Shown: positions 27,401 to 38,800, counted from the first letter of the stretch. The stretch: 64,000 nucleotides of DNA from Gorsachius magnificus (GCA_034008185.1 CM067083.1:122778337-122842336); one strand, 5' to 3'. Translations and numbers: made by a program. Notes: generated by a model not told the origin, from the sequence alone.

Positions 27401-30400
27401 ATTTTATAATGATGGTACCCAATGAGCCCACAAACCTACAGCAAGACACGAAGAAAGTGTCTGTTAAGAAGTGGATCTTCTAAGGTGTGATGAGGGATTA
27501 TAGCTCTTCCCACAACGTATGCCTACAAGACAAAATTCCGTTAGTAGCAATTTGTCTGCAATATCATATTTCCAAGAAAATAAACAGACAAAATCACCTC
27601 TTTATGTGGTATTTGCAAGTTATGGTCTGCTTTTTTTTTTTTAATTCCATCCTTGTGATACAGCAGTGAGTGGAAGCATAAGCATTACAAGATAAAGAGA
27701 AGGTTTTCCTCCCAGCTTTTCTTTAAAACATGGAAGAGAAAAGGCATGTTCAGGTATTTTCCAATAGTACTGGAAGCTTCAGCTGGAAGTTCCCAGTTTC
27801 ATTAAAGTAATGCATTGAAACTTTGAGGATTACCAAGAACATCTGAGTTAAATTTAATTTTCCAAAGAACATTTCGATCTGGCTACGTTACACTCTCTTG
27901 TCTTTAAGAAGAAAGTTTGGTTCCTGATACCCGCAGTGCCATGGAGCCATTTGCTCTGCAGACCTCAGAGAAGTTAAGGTCTTATCACCGCTGTTACAAT
28001 GCAAGTCAACCCAGAAAAAGCTCTACATGACCAAACAGAGCTCACAGACGCCCTCTCCAGTCTTCCTTATGCACCCGAAAGATGATGCCTGAACAGAAAC
28101 CAAGCGTTTTCTTTACGTTAACTAGCCACTAGTTTACAGGAATGACTTGGATTTAAGTTCACAAAGCAGTGAACTAAGGAAAAGCAGCTGAGTCTCCTCA
28201 TGCACCACAGGAGTGCTTTCAGCGGCCAAGGGCAATGCAAGAAGTAGTAGGAGGCCAGACCCCAACATCCAAATTTTGGTCCCTCATGGCCTAACCCTCA
28301 GCTAGACCATGCACACACAGGGGCAGAGCTGTACACACCCCAAGGGGAGGCCAGTTGCTAAGCTTTGGGTTGCTTCACCTGTGCCACAAAACATGCCTAT
28401 AATTTATTTTGGAATTATTATTTGCAGCTGAAAGGTCATTATCCATTTCTTCTGCACAGACAAAGGTTAACACACAGACCAGATTATCATTTGGGTAGTG
28501 CTGAAGAAAGGACTACAGGCATTTGGACAGAAAAGTTCTGCAACTCCAGCAGAACCAGCCTGGGCATCATCTGCTATTTCACAGATTCCCCAAGGGAGTA
28601 ACACAGCACAGCTACAATGCATCACCAGGGCTGTGTTTCCTCTCCACATTATCTTTAAGCAAAAAGACCACCAGATACCACTAGGGACTGTTCTGCTTCT
28701 CAAACAAGCCCTACAGGTCATATTTAAGTTGCTTTAAAAGCTACAGAAGTTTAAGAAGCTGTTTGATGACCATCTGATCATTAGGGAAAACACTGCTTTG
28801 TACAAAAGACCCTCGTATCGTGACAGCGGAAGAGATTTAATAAACCTGGCACACTGTCACAGTTATTGTGCACTAATAACCTGAGGTAGTGCCAAACTGG
28901 TCCTTTCTACAACCTTTATTGGTTTAAGAGTCTGTGAATATACTCTTACCCTGTTATATGGCAAAGGTTCATTGCAGTAACGTTCACCCAAGGCTACTCG
29001 CAGGGAGTGAGATTTCTACTCCAGAGATCTTCTAGAAACCAGGGCTGGCAATAAGGGCTGTGAGTATCTGCAGACATAGCTAACTCTGTTATAAATCACG
29101 TACAGAGCCAGAGCCAGCAACACACTGCTCCCTCGCCACAAGTTAATGTGTTCCTTGTTCATTTGGCATTAACTTAAGTCTTAACTGCAACTAAGCTCAA
29201 AAAAAAAAAAAGGAAAGCAAAGCTTGTCTGTAACCATTTTCAGAACAGAGCTATGGCTGGTTTAGTACAAGCAGCAAGGAGAATGAGGCCAAACCACCCT
29301 GATGACTGAGCAGTACTAGATGGGAACAGAGTTGCTGAGGTTTCCACCACTCTGTTCCTGTCCACCCTCAGGCCCAGACACAGCATTTCTCAGAAACACA
29401 CGAACAAACTTAACCAGCACCCAGTACTTCACCTGTTCTCAGATTCTGAGGCAACTTGATATTTTTAATTGCTGCTGCTTGGTCTTTCCAGTCTTGCTGG
29501 CAGAAAGGAAATCTGTTCTTCCAGATACCTTAGAAGGTGAGGAAACGCTTTGTCAGGCATTGGAACAGGCTACCCAGTGGTGGAGTCCCCATCCCTGGGG
29601 GTATTTAACAGCCAGGCAGACAAGGTGTTTAGGGACATGGTTTAGTGGTGGGATGGCAGGGTTAGGAGAATGGTTGGGCTTGATGATCTTAAAGGTCTTT
29701 TCCAACCTAAACGATTCTGTGATTCTATGAAAACAGGGGATTGAATTTGTAATAAACAACAAAAAAAATAAGGTACTGTGAACAAACTGAAAAAAGGACC
29801 AAGGTGAAGCAGCAGAAGGCAGTCACCGGGTGAGATGGGACTGCCGCCCAACGAGGGAAGCATGGTGGGGGCAACAGTACACATAGAACAGACAGAAGCC
29901 ATAGTGAGAAGATGAAACCCTAATGTCCCTGCAGGAGAAGGGGATGAGGACAAATAAAATGGAGTGCTGCAGCTACACCTCAGCTTCACACCGCTTCATT
30001 CCACAAGGAGCACGCTGTTAAAGTGTTACTGATCCCCATAAGGAGTTGGGGGAGTAAGGGGATGAAAGTGTTGAGCAGCAGGAGGCTGATTGTGGCTGAG
30101 AAAGTCCAAAGTCCACTTTTGCTGGGTAAGGTAAATCACTTCATCGGTGCCTCAGCTTCCATCTCTTTTGAACAGTGGTAGAGATGCATCCTTTATAGGG
30201 TGGTTCAAGAGCTACTGGTGACACCCACTGAACAATTAACAGTATTGCTGACAAAGGCATTTTAAACAGAAAAATTCCAACTCTACATACAGCAAAGAAA
30301 ATAAGAATCTTAAGATGCAACAGTCAAATCTCAATATCCAAACAGAATGAGAATCAACCAGCCCATGCCAATACTCCACCCTGGGCTCTTGCTAGCTGCC

Positions 30401-30707
30401 CTTTCTCCTCTCTGGATCTGGATTTGAGACAGCCCAGGCATAAGCTAGTCTTCACAACTTTTCAACCCATAATGAGACACAAACCATTAGGTACGGGTAG
30501 GCAGGGACATGAGGAGGCCTACCTTTTTTCAATAGAATCAATGTTGGAGTGCAGCAGCCACAGCTCCTCAGCGTTATCTTGACGTCGCGAAGAAAAAATG
30601 AGATGATGGCCGGTCAGACAGAGAGTCCCCTCCACGGCCAGGTAGAAAGGGCGGTGCAGGACAACGTTGTCCGCTCGAGGGGTCTTGATCAACTCTGCAA
30701 ATTCCAT
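6324..30707 (-). CDS. MTMR9: MTMR9, myotubularin-related protein 9 (ten coding exons)
   Basis: Catalytically dead member of the myotubularin phosphoinositide 3-phosphatase family. In the family it binds MTMR6, MTMR7 and MTMR8 through a C-terminal coiled coil and raises their activity on PtdIns3P and PtdIns(3,5)P2 at endosomal membranes. Coding exons on the minus strand: 30523-30707, 27327-27435, 26542-26667, 17231-17404, 14346-14563, 12469-12630, 9576-9717, 8793-9013, 7197-7348 and 6324-6487. All boundaries are GT/AG and all phases join, giving 1,653 nt and 550 residues. Order: PH-GRAM domain (about residues 4-100), inactive phosphatase domain (about 123-498), coiled coil (about 508-542). The loop that is HCSDGWDRT in active relatives reads HGTEGTDST at residues 333-341, so the catalytic Cys and Arg are missing, as is normal for MTMR9. 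The start is the ATG at 30707, in a good context (GGC before, G after), beginning [11 protein letters not shown]. Introns total ~22.7 kb and contain several CR1 insertions, none in an exon. Identification is by recognising the protein by eye; very sure. Confidence 0.97.
7197..7348 (-). CDS. MTMR9: MTMR9 coding exon 9
   Basis: Residues 446-496 plus one base of Gly497 ([16 protein letters not shown]...PQSLQLWE). End of the phosphatase-like domain. Acceptor GTTAG|GTCT, donor GAAG|GTAAGC; 152 nt. Confidence 0.95.
8793..9013 (-). CDS. MTMR9: MTMR9 coding exon 8
   Basis: Residues 373-445 plus two bases of Arg446 ([16 protein letters not shown]...[10 protein letters not shown]). Acceptor TTATAG|GCT. 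The donor needed for the frame is AAAG|GTTGGT, a weak site. A better-looking GTGAGG lies 4 nt further on but would shift the frame. Confidence 0.93.
9576..9717 (-). CDS. MTMR9: MTMR9 coding exon 7, inactive P-loop
   Basis: Residues 325-372. Contains HGTEGTDST at 333-341, which replaces the CX5R catalytic loop (Gly for Cys, Ser for Arg), followed by [11 protein letters not shown]. Acceptor CACAG|G, donor CTGCAG|GTAAGAG; 142 nt. Confidence 0.95.
9778..10015 (-). mobile_element. CR1 3' fragment in MTMR9 intron 6
   Basis: CR1 tail in reverse complement, 60 bp upstream of exon 7, so its end lies very near the exon 7 splice acceptor. Contains the CTTTTTCCTAATGTCCAACC motif. Confidence 0.9.
12469..12630 (-). 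CDS. MTMR9: MTMR9 coding exon 6
   Basis: Residues 271-324 plus two bases of Arg325 ([17 protein letters not shown]...CLAAQCID). Core of the phosphatase-like domain just before the dead active-site loop. Acceptor CCCAAAG|G, donor GATAG|GTAAAT; 162 nt. Confidence 0.95.
14024..14085 (-). mobile_element. very short CR1 tail in MTMR9 intron 5
   Basis: Only the last ~60 bp of a CR1 (ATCATAGAATCGTTTAGG, then GATCATCAAGCCCAACTG). Confidence 0.85.
14346..14563 (-). CDS. MTMR9: MTMR9 coding exon 5
   Basis: Residues 199-270 plus two bases of Arg271 ([16 protein letters not shown]...RRIHKCIE). Phosphatase-like domain, with the family stretch [12 protein letters not shown]. Acceptor CGGCAG|GTC, donor GAGAG|GTGGGT. 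Confidence 0.95.
14799..15425 (-). mobile_element. CR1 fragment in MTMR9 intron 4
   Basis: About 630 bp. A 178-codon open frame (14879-15415, minus) encodes the end of the CR1 ORF2 protein: [33 protein letters not shown] and [10 protein letters not shown] are typical C-terminal motifs. Confidence 0.92.
17231..17404 (-). CDS. MTMR9: MTMR9 coding exon 4
   Basis: Residues 141-198 ([13 protein letters not shown]...YYHKKNGM). N-terminal part of the phosphatase-like domain, with the myotubularin-type RFPVLSYYH stretch. Acceptor TTTTCAG|ACA, donor ATG|GTGAGC, phase 0 at both ends. It lies 9.1 kb from exon 3, across the CR1-bearing intron 3. Confidence 0.95.
20496..22004 (+). CDS. CR1 ORF2 fragment, reverse transcriptase
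   Basis: 502-codon open frame. The first ~20 codons come from flanking DNA. After that it is CR1 ORF2 lacking the N-terminal endonuclease. Reverse-transcriptase motifs are visible: [13 protein letters not shown] (catalytic Asp at residue 150), [10 protein letters not shown] (206-215) and FADD (236-239), then the C-terminal domain to a TAG stop. Without its endonuclease and promoter it is not an autonomous element, and it is not a host gene. Confidence 0.85.
   Translation: MTQMIGKPNSASLFLAFAWGMGPDEMHPRVLRELADVVAKPLSMIFEKSWQSGEVPGDWKKGNIVPIFKKGRKEDPGNYRPVSLTSVPGKIMEQILLEAMLRHMEAREIIRDSQHGFTKGKSCLTNLVAFYDGVTASVDKGKPIDVIYLDFCKAFDTVPHNILLSKLEGYGFDGWTVRWIRNWLDGRIQRVVVNGSMSRWRPVTSGVPQGSVLGPVLFNIFINDLDSEIECTLSKFADDTKLSGAVDTPEGRDVIQRDLDRLERWACVNLMRCNKAKCKVMHLDRGNPQYQYRLGEERIESSPAERDLGVLVDEKLDMSRQCALAAQKANRTLGCIRRSVASRSREGILPLYSALVRPHLEYCVQLWSPQHKKDMELLERVQRRATKVIRGLEHLSYEDRLRELGLFSLEKRRLRGDLIAAFQYLKGAYRKDGENLFSRASCERTRGNGFKLNQGRFRLDIRKKFFTMRVVKHWNRLPREVVEAPSLGIFKDRLDGALSNLI
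20556..22099 (+). mobile_element. 5'-truncated CR1 with open reverse-transcriptase frame
   Basis: About 1.54 kb in MTMR9 intron 3, antisense to the gene. It ends with the CR1 3' UTR and an (ATTCTATG)n tail. The ORF2 fragment is uninterrupted, so the insertion is probably young compared with the other copies here. Confidence 0.95.
22100..22745 (+). mobile_element. second CR1 3' copy joined to the tail of the first
   Basis: Repeats the last ~650 bp of the preceding element, starting at CAATGTGCACTGG, in the same orientation and abutting its ATTCTATG tail. A 4-bp duplication near 22573 (GGTTGGTTG) shifts the reading frame near the ORF2 end. Confidence 0.93.
22750..26540. other. MTMR9 intron 3 (left of exon 3), no further feature
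   Basis: Unique A+T-rich intron sequence. No exon, CR1 or RNA gene recognised. Confidence 0.5.
26542..26667 (-). CDS. MTMR9: MTMR9 coding exon 3
   Basis: Residues 99-140 ([15 protein letters not shown]...FELLSSV). Links the PH-GRAM domain to the phosphatase-like domain. Acceptor CAG|GCG, donor GTG|GTAAGA, phase 0 at both ends, 126 nt. Confidence 0.95.
27327..27435 (-). CDS. MTMR9: MTMR9 coding exon 2
   Basis: Residues 62-98 ([17 protein letters not shown]...NIASSIE). Rest of the PH-GRAM fold. Acceptor CTGTAG|G completes the split Arg; donor GAG|GTAAG. 109 nt; too short to stand out as an open frame, found by matching the protein. Confidence 0.95.
29545..29730 (+). mobile_element. CR1 3' fragment in MTMR9 intron 1
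   Basis: Plus-strand CR1 tail (GGGTATTTAACAGCC..., then TTTTCCAACCTAAACGATTC). Confidence 0.9.
30523..30707 (-). CDS. MTMR9: MTMR9 coding exon 1
   Basis: Residues 1-61 plus two bases of Arg62. Start of the PH-GRAM domain (MEFAELIK...HSNIDSIEK). The donor reads AAAAAAG|GTAGGC. It carries a double Arg (SSRRQDN) where I recall a single Arg in the human protein, which accounts for the extra residue. Confidence 0.95.
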
Positions 30708-30779
30708 GCCCGCCAGAGAAGGCAAGGGGCCTGGGGAGGCCTCTGCCACCACAACCGGCTGGGGAGACAAGGGGCAGCC

Positions 30780-31445
30780 TCAGCAACGCCAGCAGGGCGG
30801 GGATGGAGAACCAGGGCCAACCTTGGGAGGGCCTACAGCCGGCGGGCAGCCCCGTACCATGCCACCCGAGTCAGGCAGGGGCATCACCCAAGGGGCGATC
30901 CCGCCTCCAGCCCGGTACCGGGAGAGTGGGGGGGGGGGGGGGGGCCGGGCGGCCCGGCGCCCGGCCGCTGACCGAGGGGAGCCGGGGCGGCGAGGGGAGA
31001 CCCGTGGGGCTGGGGGGGGCGGGTGGCCGGGGGGGGAGCCCCGGGCGGCGGAGGGGAGGGCCGCGGCCGCGCCGCCCCAGGACCCCCGGGCCCCGCCGCT
31101 CCCAGGAGGCGCCCGGCGGAGCGGTACCGACCGGAAGCTCGCGGGCCCTGCCCCGGATGCTGGGCCCCCACGTGACCCGACAGGCCCAATCCCCGCCCTC
31201 TGAGGGGCGGAACGCCTGCCCTTACCGGAAACGGCGCTGCCGCAGGGGGTCCGGTGCGGCCCCAAAGCCCCGCGACAGCCGTTCCGCTGCCTCACCAAGG
31301 GGGAATTTAAGGGCGGTGGGCGGGGTGGGAGGAGGGGCCGTCTGGGCAGAAAGGGGCGGGGCCCTGCGGAGGGGAGCCAATGGGACGTGTCGTGGGCGGG
31401 GCTTGGGGTAGGGGCGGGGCTTGGGGCGGGGCGGGGCGATGGGGC
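30780..31445 (-). promoter_or_regulatory. CpG-island promoter region of MTMR9
   Basis: Very G+C- and CpG-rich block directly upstream of MTMR9 exon 1, with repeated GGGGCGGGGC (Sp1-type) boxes around 31390-31440 and a 17-base G run at 30928-30944. There is no clear TATA box, as in housekeeping promoters. The transcription start cannot be placed. A divergent transcript to the right is possible, but no gene was seen there. Confidence 0.65.
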
Positions 31446-31808
31446 GGGCAGGGAGCGGGCAGGGAGGGGGTAGAGTGGGCAGGGAATGGGCAGAGTGGAC
31501 AGGGAATGGGGAGGGAGTGGGCAGAGTGGACAGGGAGCGAACTGGGAGTGGGCAGGGAATGGGGGGGGGGAGGGGGGGCTAGTGGGCAGGGAATGGGCAG
31601 GGAGTGAGCAGAGTGGGCAGGGAGCGGGCTGGGAGTGGGCAGAGGGGCAGGGACGGGCAGGGAGTGAGCAGAGTGGGCAGGGAGCGAACTGGGAGGGGCA
31701 GAGGGGCAGGGAGCGGGCAGGGATGGGCAGAGCGGGCAGAGTGGGCAGGGGGTGGGCAGAGCGGGCAGGGAGCGGGCAGGGAGCAGGCAGGGAGTGGGCA
31801 GCGGGGCA
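31440..31808. repeat. G-rich minisatellite
   Basis: About 370 bp of degenerate tandem repeats built from GGGCAGGGAG, GGGCAGAGT and GGGCAGGGAATG modules, with a local run of G at 31561-31580. Open frames of 75-109 codons across it come from the absence of T-rich stops in the repeat and are not genes. Confidence 0.9.
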
Positions 31809-31819
31809 GAGCTAAGGTG

Positions 31820-34560
31820 TTTTCGTTGCTGCAGTGCTTTGGTATCGGTTGGTGCCCACGAAGGCCGTCAGCAGCCGCAGTTTGGGCGCAGAAGCTGCCT
31901 GGAATAAAGGACTGACTTTGCCGGGGTCCCTACGCACCTCAGCCTGGCGCTGCTCCGCTCTTGCTCACAGAAAAGCCCCCCAAAATTCAGACCTCCCACC
32001 CCACACTTGCATTTTCTAAAACGCCCCTTGGATGCTGAGGCGGCTCTTTGCCAGGTCCACCCAGCCGTGGCAGGGGTATTGCCTGGCAGCGTGGTCCCCC
32101 ACAGCAGGGACCTTCCCCAGCAGAGCCCTCCTCCATGCTGGGTCATCACCCCTTGGTTTTGATTTTGGGGTGATGGGGAGCAGCTCTGCTCCTTGGGGGG
32201 AGGCTCAGCTGCACACCGAGGATCCAAGTCCCAACCTTTTCTCTCCTCTGCTGGAGCAACCCCTGTACATTGCACAAGGCCCAGGCTTTAGGTCAGCATC
32301 TTCGAATTATAGAATTGTCTACATTGGAAAAGACCTTTAAGATCATCTTCCCCGCCTAACTCTCAGGAACATTTCAACCCCTTCTCCTCGCACGCTCAAA
32401 TCCCCATGCCTTCCAGCGTCAGTGCTTGGTTACATTATACACCATTACGCGTCCGTTTTGAGATGTTTACAAGCCTGCACATCCCTGTTATCCAGCCCGG
32501 GAAGGAGCTTTTGCAGCCCCCCCCGGTCTTTCGGCAGCCCCTGCACAACTGACTCGTCGTTTTTCATCTGCTGCTTTATTATTTTATCCCTGCTCTTGGG
32601 TCCCCCAGTGCTTTGGCTGCACCTCTGTGATAATTAGGGCTCCTGATTCCCAGGCTCTGCTGCCTGCACAGAGAACAGGGCAGAAGCAAACGTGCCAGTG
32701 CAACCCCCTGTTTTGGGCTATGTCTGTTTTTATTTCCAAGCATGCGTCCCAACCTCTGCTGCAATCTTTCCTTACGCCTCCGCTCTTAGGACAGGACAGA
32801 CCCCCCAGTAATACCATCCTGGGCATCATCCCAAAACGTTTCCCTTGTCAAAGGGGATGGCTGTGGACTGTAGCTGCTCCTTTACAGCATGGTACATTCC
32901 ATGACACTGCCAAGATCCTACAGCCAGTGGTGAGGATGCAGACAGTCAGGCGTGCATAAGCTCAAGTGCTTTTCCCAGGGTTATTACTGTAAAGTACATC
33001 CCTGTTAGGAAAGTCAGAGAGCTTGGGCACAGCTGAAACTCAAATATCCACACGGAATTTGTTGGCAGAGGTGGGGGTCGGGATGTGGTCTGCTCACGGG
33101 TTGAGCAAACTCCATTTTGGAGGCCAAGAAAGTCTTAATGCTGATGTGGCCAGATTAAGCCTGAGGTCCAGAGGAGAGGTCCTGGTGTGGGGTGGTTTGC
33201 TAGCAGGGGGGGTTCACCAAAACTAGTAAGTTAGCAAGATTCAAGCCCAAATTCAAGGTGGGTAATGCTGAAAACCAGCATTTACCTTGAGACTATTTGT
33301 GAATCTGAGAAGGGGTCTCTACAAACCCCCATGCCTCCAGCAAAAGCGAACATCTCAGCAGTGGTAAGAAGGCAAAGGACTCTTCACGGTGACAGCAAAT
33401 ACCAGACATCTCCTGAAGAGGGGCTCTGCTGGCTGCGTTGGCCATGGCCGCTCCCCAAAAGGGGGATGCTGGACTGGGCGCGTGGATGTGGGCTCTGATG
33501 CAGAACCACAGGTCTCGCTCACCTGGAGAAACTCCGATGCCTTAGCCTCTATCTGCTTTATCTCTGAAGAAGAAGGAAGCATGAAAATCAGGTCATCGGA
33601 CATTTCTAGGGCTCTCTTCTGGGGGAGATGAATAGATGTTTGGTACCACCCTGCCCATGGTTACTTTGGTGGTGCCAGTTCAAGGTTGTTCAGTCCTGGC
33701 ATGATGGAAATAGCCTGGAACTATCTGTGCAGATGCAAACAGGCAGCTTTTGATGACAGCCGGTTCTAGGCAATTGCACATGAGAAGGATTGCATAGGTG
33801 TTTCGATACCGTGACCTGAATTTTTATACTCACCTCTGGTGGTGAGTTCATTCTGAGTTTGTCCAGGCTGTTGCATGTCTTATTAATGCTGGCAGTTTAG
33901 GTGATTTCAATATCTGAGAATGGCTTAAAAGTCTAATTAATGACATTTTCTTCTCATAGATATATGCAAAGGCTCATAATAAGGCAGATTAATTCTCCCC
34001 TTACAGCGGTTTGCTCTGATCCACATCATCAACCCCTCCAAAAGGGAAGAGGGATCTCTCCTAGGTTTGGGGCTACCAGGGCACGGGAGTCCCACACGTA
34101 ACTTAAAATTTTTACATGTTTGTTCAAGTTTTTACGCTGCTGCTTTCAGTCCAGTGGTGAGATGACCTGGAAGCAGCACAGGACTTATCCTCTCTGCATT
34201 TTACTGCACAGACTGGGAAGCCTTTGGTATGAATCCAGAGCTAAAGACAAACTCCCACCTTCAGGGCATGAGCAGGGCTGTTAAAAGTGCTGCTGACCTG
34301 TGCAGCTTATCCCAGCTCACGGTGAAAAGCTGCTTCACTGTCCTTCACCATGCACGGTGGTTCTGGAGATCCCTCTACGATTGCATAGGGAGGGCCGGTG
34401 CTTTGGGGATATCCTCAGCTTCGGGAGCGGAGCTGGAGGTCTCCATAAATTCTCCCTCTGCCTTGCAATCAATTTGCGGGTATTAAGCATCCTGGACCTC
34501 CTTGGAGTCACCGCCTGGGCTCTCACAGCTTCACCCACTCCATCCCTCCATCCTAAACTC
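31820..34560. other. intergenic, no gene seen
   Basis: Apart from the CR1 relic at 32303, nothing recognisable. Open frames here are short and unlike any protein I know. A plus-strand transcript leaving the MTMR9 CpG island cannot be excluded. Confidence 0.5.
32303..32365 (-). mobile_element. degraded CR1 tail
   Basis: TATAGAATTGTCTACATTGG followed by AAAAGACCTTTAAGATCAT; a worn relic of the CR1 3' end. Confidence 0.55.
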
Positions 34561-34563
34561 CAT

Positions 34564-34662
34564 GCTAGGGACATGGTTTAGTGGTGGAATGGCAGGGTTA
34601 GGGTAACGGTTGGACTTGATCTTTTCCAACCTAAAAAATTCTATGATTCTATGATTCTATCC
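34564..34662 (+). mobile_element. CR1 3' tail
   Basis: GGGACATGGTTTAGTGGTGG through TTTTCCAACC and three ATTCTATG units; about 100 bp. Confidence 0.88.
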
Positions 34663-34804
34663 CCATGGCCCCCACAGGCCCCATCCTCACAAAGCACCAC
34701 CAGATACCATGGACCAAGTGGCAGCTGCTTTCTTGGTGGGGTGGCCTCCATCTCACTGAAGGTGCTGTGAGGAGTTGTATTTAATAAGAGCATCCTCAGC
34801 AGCA

Positions 34805-34965
34805 TCATAGAATGACAGAATGGTTTGGGTGGGAAGGGACCTTCAAAGGCCATCCAGTCCAACACCCTGCAGTGAGCAGGGGCATCTTTAACCAGATGAG
34901 GTTGCTCAGAGCCCCATCCAACCTGATCTTGAATTTCTCCAGGGATGGGGCATACTCAACGGAAG
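34805..34965 (-). mobile_element. CR1 3' fragment
   Basis: Reverse complement of a CR1 tail of the GCAGGGGGTTGGACT subfamily. It lies 140 bp from an opposite-strand CR1 tail. Confidence 0.88.
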
Positions 34966-35737
34966 ACCAGTGGCGAAGGAAAGCAAAGGCTTCAGCCCCA
35001 TGGGGAGCAGGGAAACAGCACTGTCGCCCCAGTGAAGGAGGGAAAAGGAAAATTTGGGCAGTGGCTGCACACCCTGGGACTAATTATAAACCCAGTGCTT
35101 CCCCCACGTTAGCCCTGATGCCTCTGCAATCCCCAGGCACTGCGGGGAAGTATCTTGGCTCTCTCTCAGCTCAGAGAAAAAAAGCATTAACTATAGTCTC
35201 CAAATCGAGGGCATATCAGATATTCCACTGACAAAAAGGACCAAGAGGTGCCTTAGAAATGCATCTAAGAGGAGCGACTGGCACTCGAATGGGTTTCACT
35301 GCCTGCTTTTTTCTGTCTTTTTGCCATGTGCTTTAGGGAAAATGAGCTGCTGTGTGGCAGAGCCGAAAGACTTGTACTTGAAAAAATTTGGCTCGAATCT
35401 CATCTTATCCAGAGGAACCTCTGAATATCACAGTGAGAGTCACTCTGCTGTTTTGGACTCTTTTTTCTTCCTGTAAAATAAGGATCAGTAACATTTGGAG
35501 CAGGCTCCTTCCCTTCCTGTATTTCAACACCGCCTGGCGCAAACCAGCCCTGATATCGGTCAGCAAACATTACTGCCATCTTCTGAAGAATGGAAGATGT
35601 ACGGGACATCATGAGGAGTACAACATGCCTCTTGTGCAATAAAACCCCACTGGCCTGACAACTTTTTCTGTTGGTCCTGCACAAATTATCCTGTCCTGCA
35701 TTCCCAAACCCACGGCTGCCCACTCGAGGAGAAATAG

Positions 35738-35810
35738 AATCATAAAATTGTTCTGGTTGGAAAAGACCTTTAAGATCATCAAGCCCAACCATTAACACCA
35801 CCATTTAAAT
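35738..35810 (-). mobile_element. short CR1 tail
   Basis: About 70 bp: AGAATCATAAAATTGTTCTGG, then GACCTTTAAGATCATCAAGC. Confidence 0.85.
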
Positions 35811-35814
35811 AATT

Positions 35815-38800
35815 TTTAATAGAGGGTACAGACTTGCGTGCACGAGAGAGAGAACTTGTAGAGGTATTTGTGCATTTGGTTCATAAGAACAGATCGTAGG
35901 TTAATCAGGGCTCACCAGCTGCTGTGCACCATAAGGTCTTACTTGCTCCGATGAAGCCTTCTAAGAAACAGCATCCCTTATCAAGCAGGAGTAGCATGCA
36001 CATCCAGGAAGTGTCCAAGCAGAACGAAATGCAGCTAAATCAGGACTCTTTGCCAAATTCCCAGAGATTCCTCCTGCCAGACCCCTAAACGCCCGGCCAT
36101 CTGCTTCCCTCTGCCCCATAATGCCTCTCAAAGAGGTTTGCCAAGAGGCTTGTCTGGCCTCGGCAGGAGAAGGGGCTCTTCCCACGTCTTCCTTTCCCGT
36201 CTGGAGAGCAGGATCAGGAACCGTACAGGTCTTCAGCCACTCTTCCCTCATCTCCCTGAAGGATCCCAGGGCATGGGGCAGCCCCCGGGGGAGCAGAGGT
36301 TCCTCTCCCTGGTTGCACCAGTTGGTCTGGTCTCACCGGTGAGACCACATCTCCCAGATCAGAGGCAATTATCATGATTTTAGGCTTTTCATCGAGCAAG
36401 CCCTCCTCCACCATGTGTGCTCATACCAGCAGGGTTTCGCCTGTGAAATCCAAGAAGTAATTGGCTGCAGAATAGCAGAGAATCACCCTCCATATGCTGC
36501 AGTCCCATGACCATTTGCCTCTTGGATGAGCACTGGTATTTTTTAGGGCGCTCTATCTGCTTGTTTTCATTCCTGCAATAGATTGTGATCTTATTATCCA
36601 AACACCCAGCTGCTTTACCCTCTGATGCTTCCCTAGGAAGGGGAGTGAAGGAGCAGCAAGCGCAAGGTAAAGGATGTTTGTGGCTGAAAATCATCTCTGA
36701 TGGCAGTGACCACATCCGTAGCGGTAAATCCAAGGCAGCGCTGAGGCCAGCGGGCATGGCCAAGCCATATACAGGATATTAAGGTCTCCTGGCTTTCCAA
36801 AAAGGGATCCACCGTGGGCAGCTTCCTGAGTATTAGTCCCTGTGCTAACTCTTGAGCTCTGCCTAGGACCCAGTTTGCCCAGACCAAAAGTATTCCAGGA
36901 CCGTGCTAAATTTTATATCTTAGCCTGATGCTGGCACTGCTTCGTTTACTGGTGTGGATGTAGCCAGAAGGTCTGGAAAAAAAAAAAAGAGGTGAAGAGC
37001 AAAACCCTCGCATAAAGAAACATATAAATTATTGTACTTATACAAAATTTGCTATAATAGTGGGCTAGTTGGCTGATTTATATCTTGTTTTCCACTTAAT
37101 ATCCATCAGCAACTCTGAGCGCACAGCACTTCCTAAGCGCTGCCATCCACACTTCTTCTCTAAACCCTGTCTGAAATACATGGGTTCCCACAAACCGTGT
37201 TCATCCTCTTGGCAGCTGGGAGGAGGGAGCCTGCAGGTGTGGGAGAGCTTCCCAGTCAGCTCTCCTGAAACCACAGCAACGTCAAACTGGGAATTTGGCA
37301 ACTGGAGAGTGAGTGGGCAGGTCTGAAGTCAGACAGCAGGAGGAAGGAGGCTGGCAGGATGCGACAGAGCAGACATATGCACCCCACAACGCAGACACAA
37401 GTGTTCCTTAGGCTTAAGTTTCCATAATAAATTATTTTTAGTGGAAGATATATATATATATATTTATTTTTTTTTTGCAGGGAATAGCTAGTTTCTGGTG
37501 AAGCTTTTCCTGATCTGGTTAAAGATGTCCCTGCTCCCTGCAGGGGGTTGGACTAGATGACCTCTAAAGGCCCCTTCCGACCCAAACCATTCTATGGTTC
37601 TATGATCCTATGATCCTATGATTCTATGATTCTATTTTGTCATAAAGAATCATGGGACACTGCATAATGTCCAGAAATTTAACACTTTTTTGCAAAGCTT
37701 TTTGTCTTTTCTATCCAAGGGGTTTTTTTAGTTTTCATTGGTCAACCTGGGAAATGACTGGACAATAAGAAGGTAACTCTGGGCTTGTTTTCTCTTCATT
37801 TTGGGAAAAATCCTTTCTTGCTGTGGAATTATCCAGGCGCTCACCAAGGACAAACCTACAGGTCTCTGCGCTCTGGGAGTATCTTTAGGGCTGGCCATCC
37901 GAAACACACAGACAGCTTGATGCCAAAGTTGTATGCAGTTATTCTGAGTGAGTGAGAACAATTGCTTGGGTACAAATTGTCCTCAAAAGTTTAGCCAGCA
38001 CTCCTTACTACCCGTGTGGGGGGGGTAGGATATCTGAAATCATCTGCATTTGGCTTTTTCAGAAATCGGTAGGGGGAAAAACCCCAACCTTTTTCATAGG
38101 CTCAAAAAAACCATTGAATTCTGAAGAAAATATCAACCTAGGCCACTGCATAGTGGTCTGGAGATATTTCATGTGTTGATGTGCCATGACCGGATTTATT
38201 AGGTGGAAGCATGGATTTTTTTGAGTGTTTAGCTCTGGATGCGATTTAGCACTTGGGAGATGCCCGAGATCTCTCAATGGGGAGGGAGAAAAACAGGGAA
38301 AGAAAATTTGGTGGCAGAGAAGGGAAAACCCTGTGGTTATAGAGGTTTTCTATTAGACAGCAGCATGAAAAAAGGGGCATTAATGAAATGATCTTGACCT
38401 GCACATGGTTTTAAGTGGAAAGATAATTAAACAGCTATTTATACAGTGGCTACAGTTTGCAATAGAGACAACTATGGTTTCTCTGGAGCCCACAAGAAAG
38501 CATTATGTCAGTGAACATGGCTCTTCCACCTGCTTCTGAGAGGAGAAATGAGGATAACGTGAGATGATAAATCAAATTGTTTATGAAGCAATGTCTCATT
38601 ATTACTGTTTAAAAGCTGTGGTGCTTTGAAAACATAAATCTGGGTGCTTTTCCATAGCATATGGATGATGTTCTCTGAGTCGTTAGAGGTGCATACGTTG
38701 GGGTAATTCTTCATGACTTCAAAGCTGGGTTCTTGGGGTCTGACCGAATTTAGGAAATTACCAGATCGTTCCTGAGAAAGATGCAGCGTGGATTGCTTCT

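Noticed and set aside
30667..31411. Frames of 140-202 codons on both strands in the CpG island
   Set aside because: G+C-rich DNA lacks stop codons; Pro/Gly/Arg-rich sequence in every phase.
31380..31915. Overlapping frames of 75-109 codons rich in Gly, Arg, Gln and Ser
   Set aside because: They are translations of the GGGCAGGGAG minisatellite.
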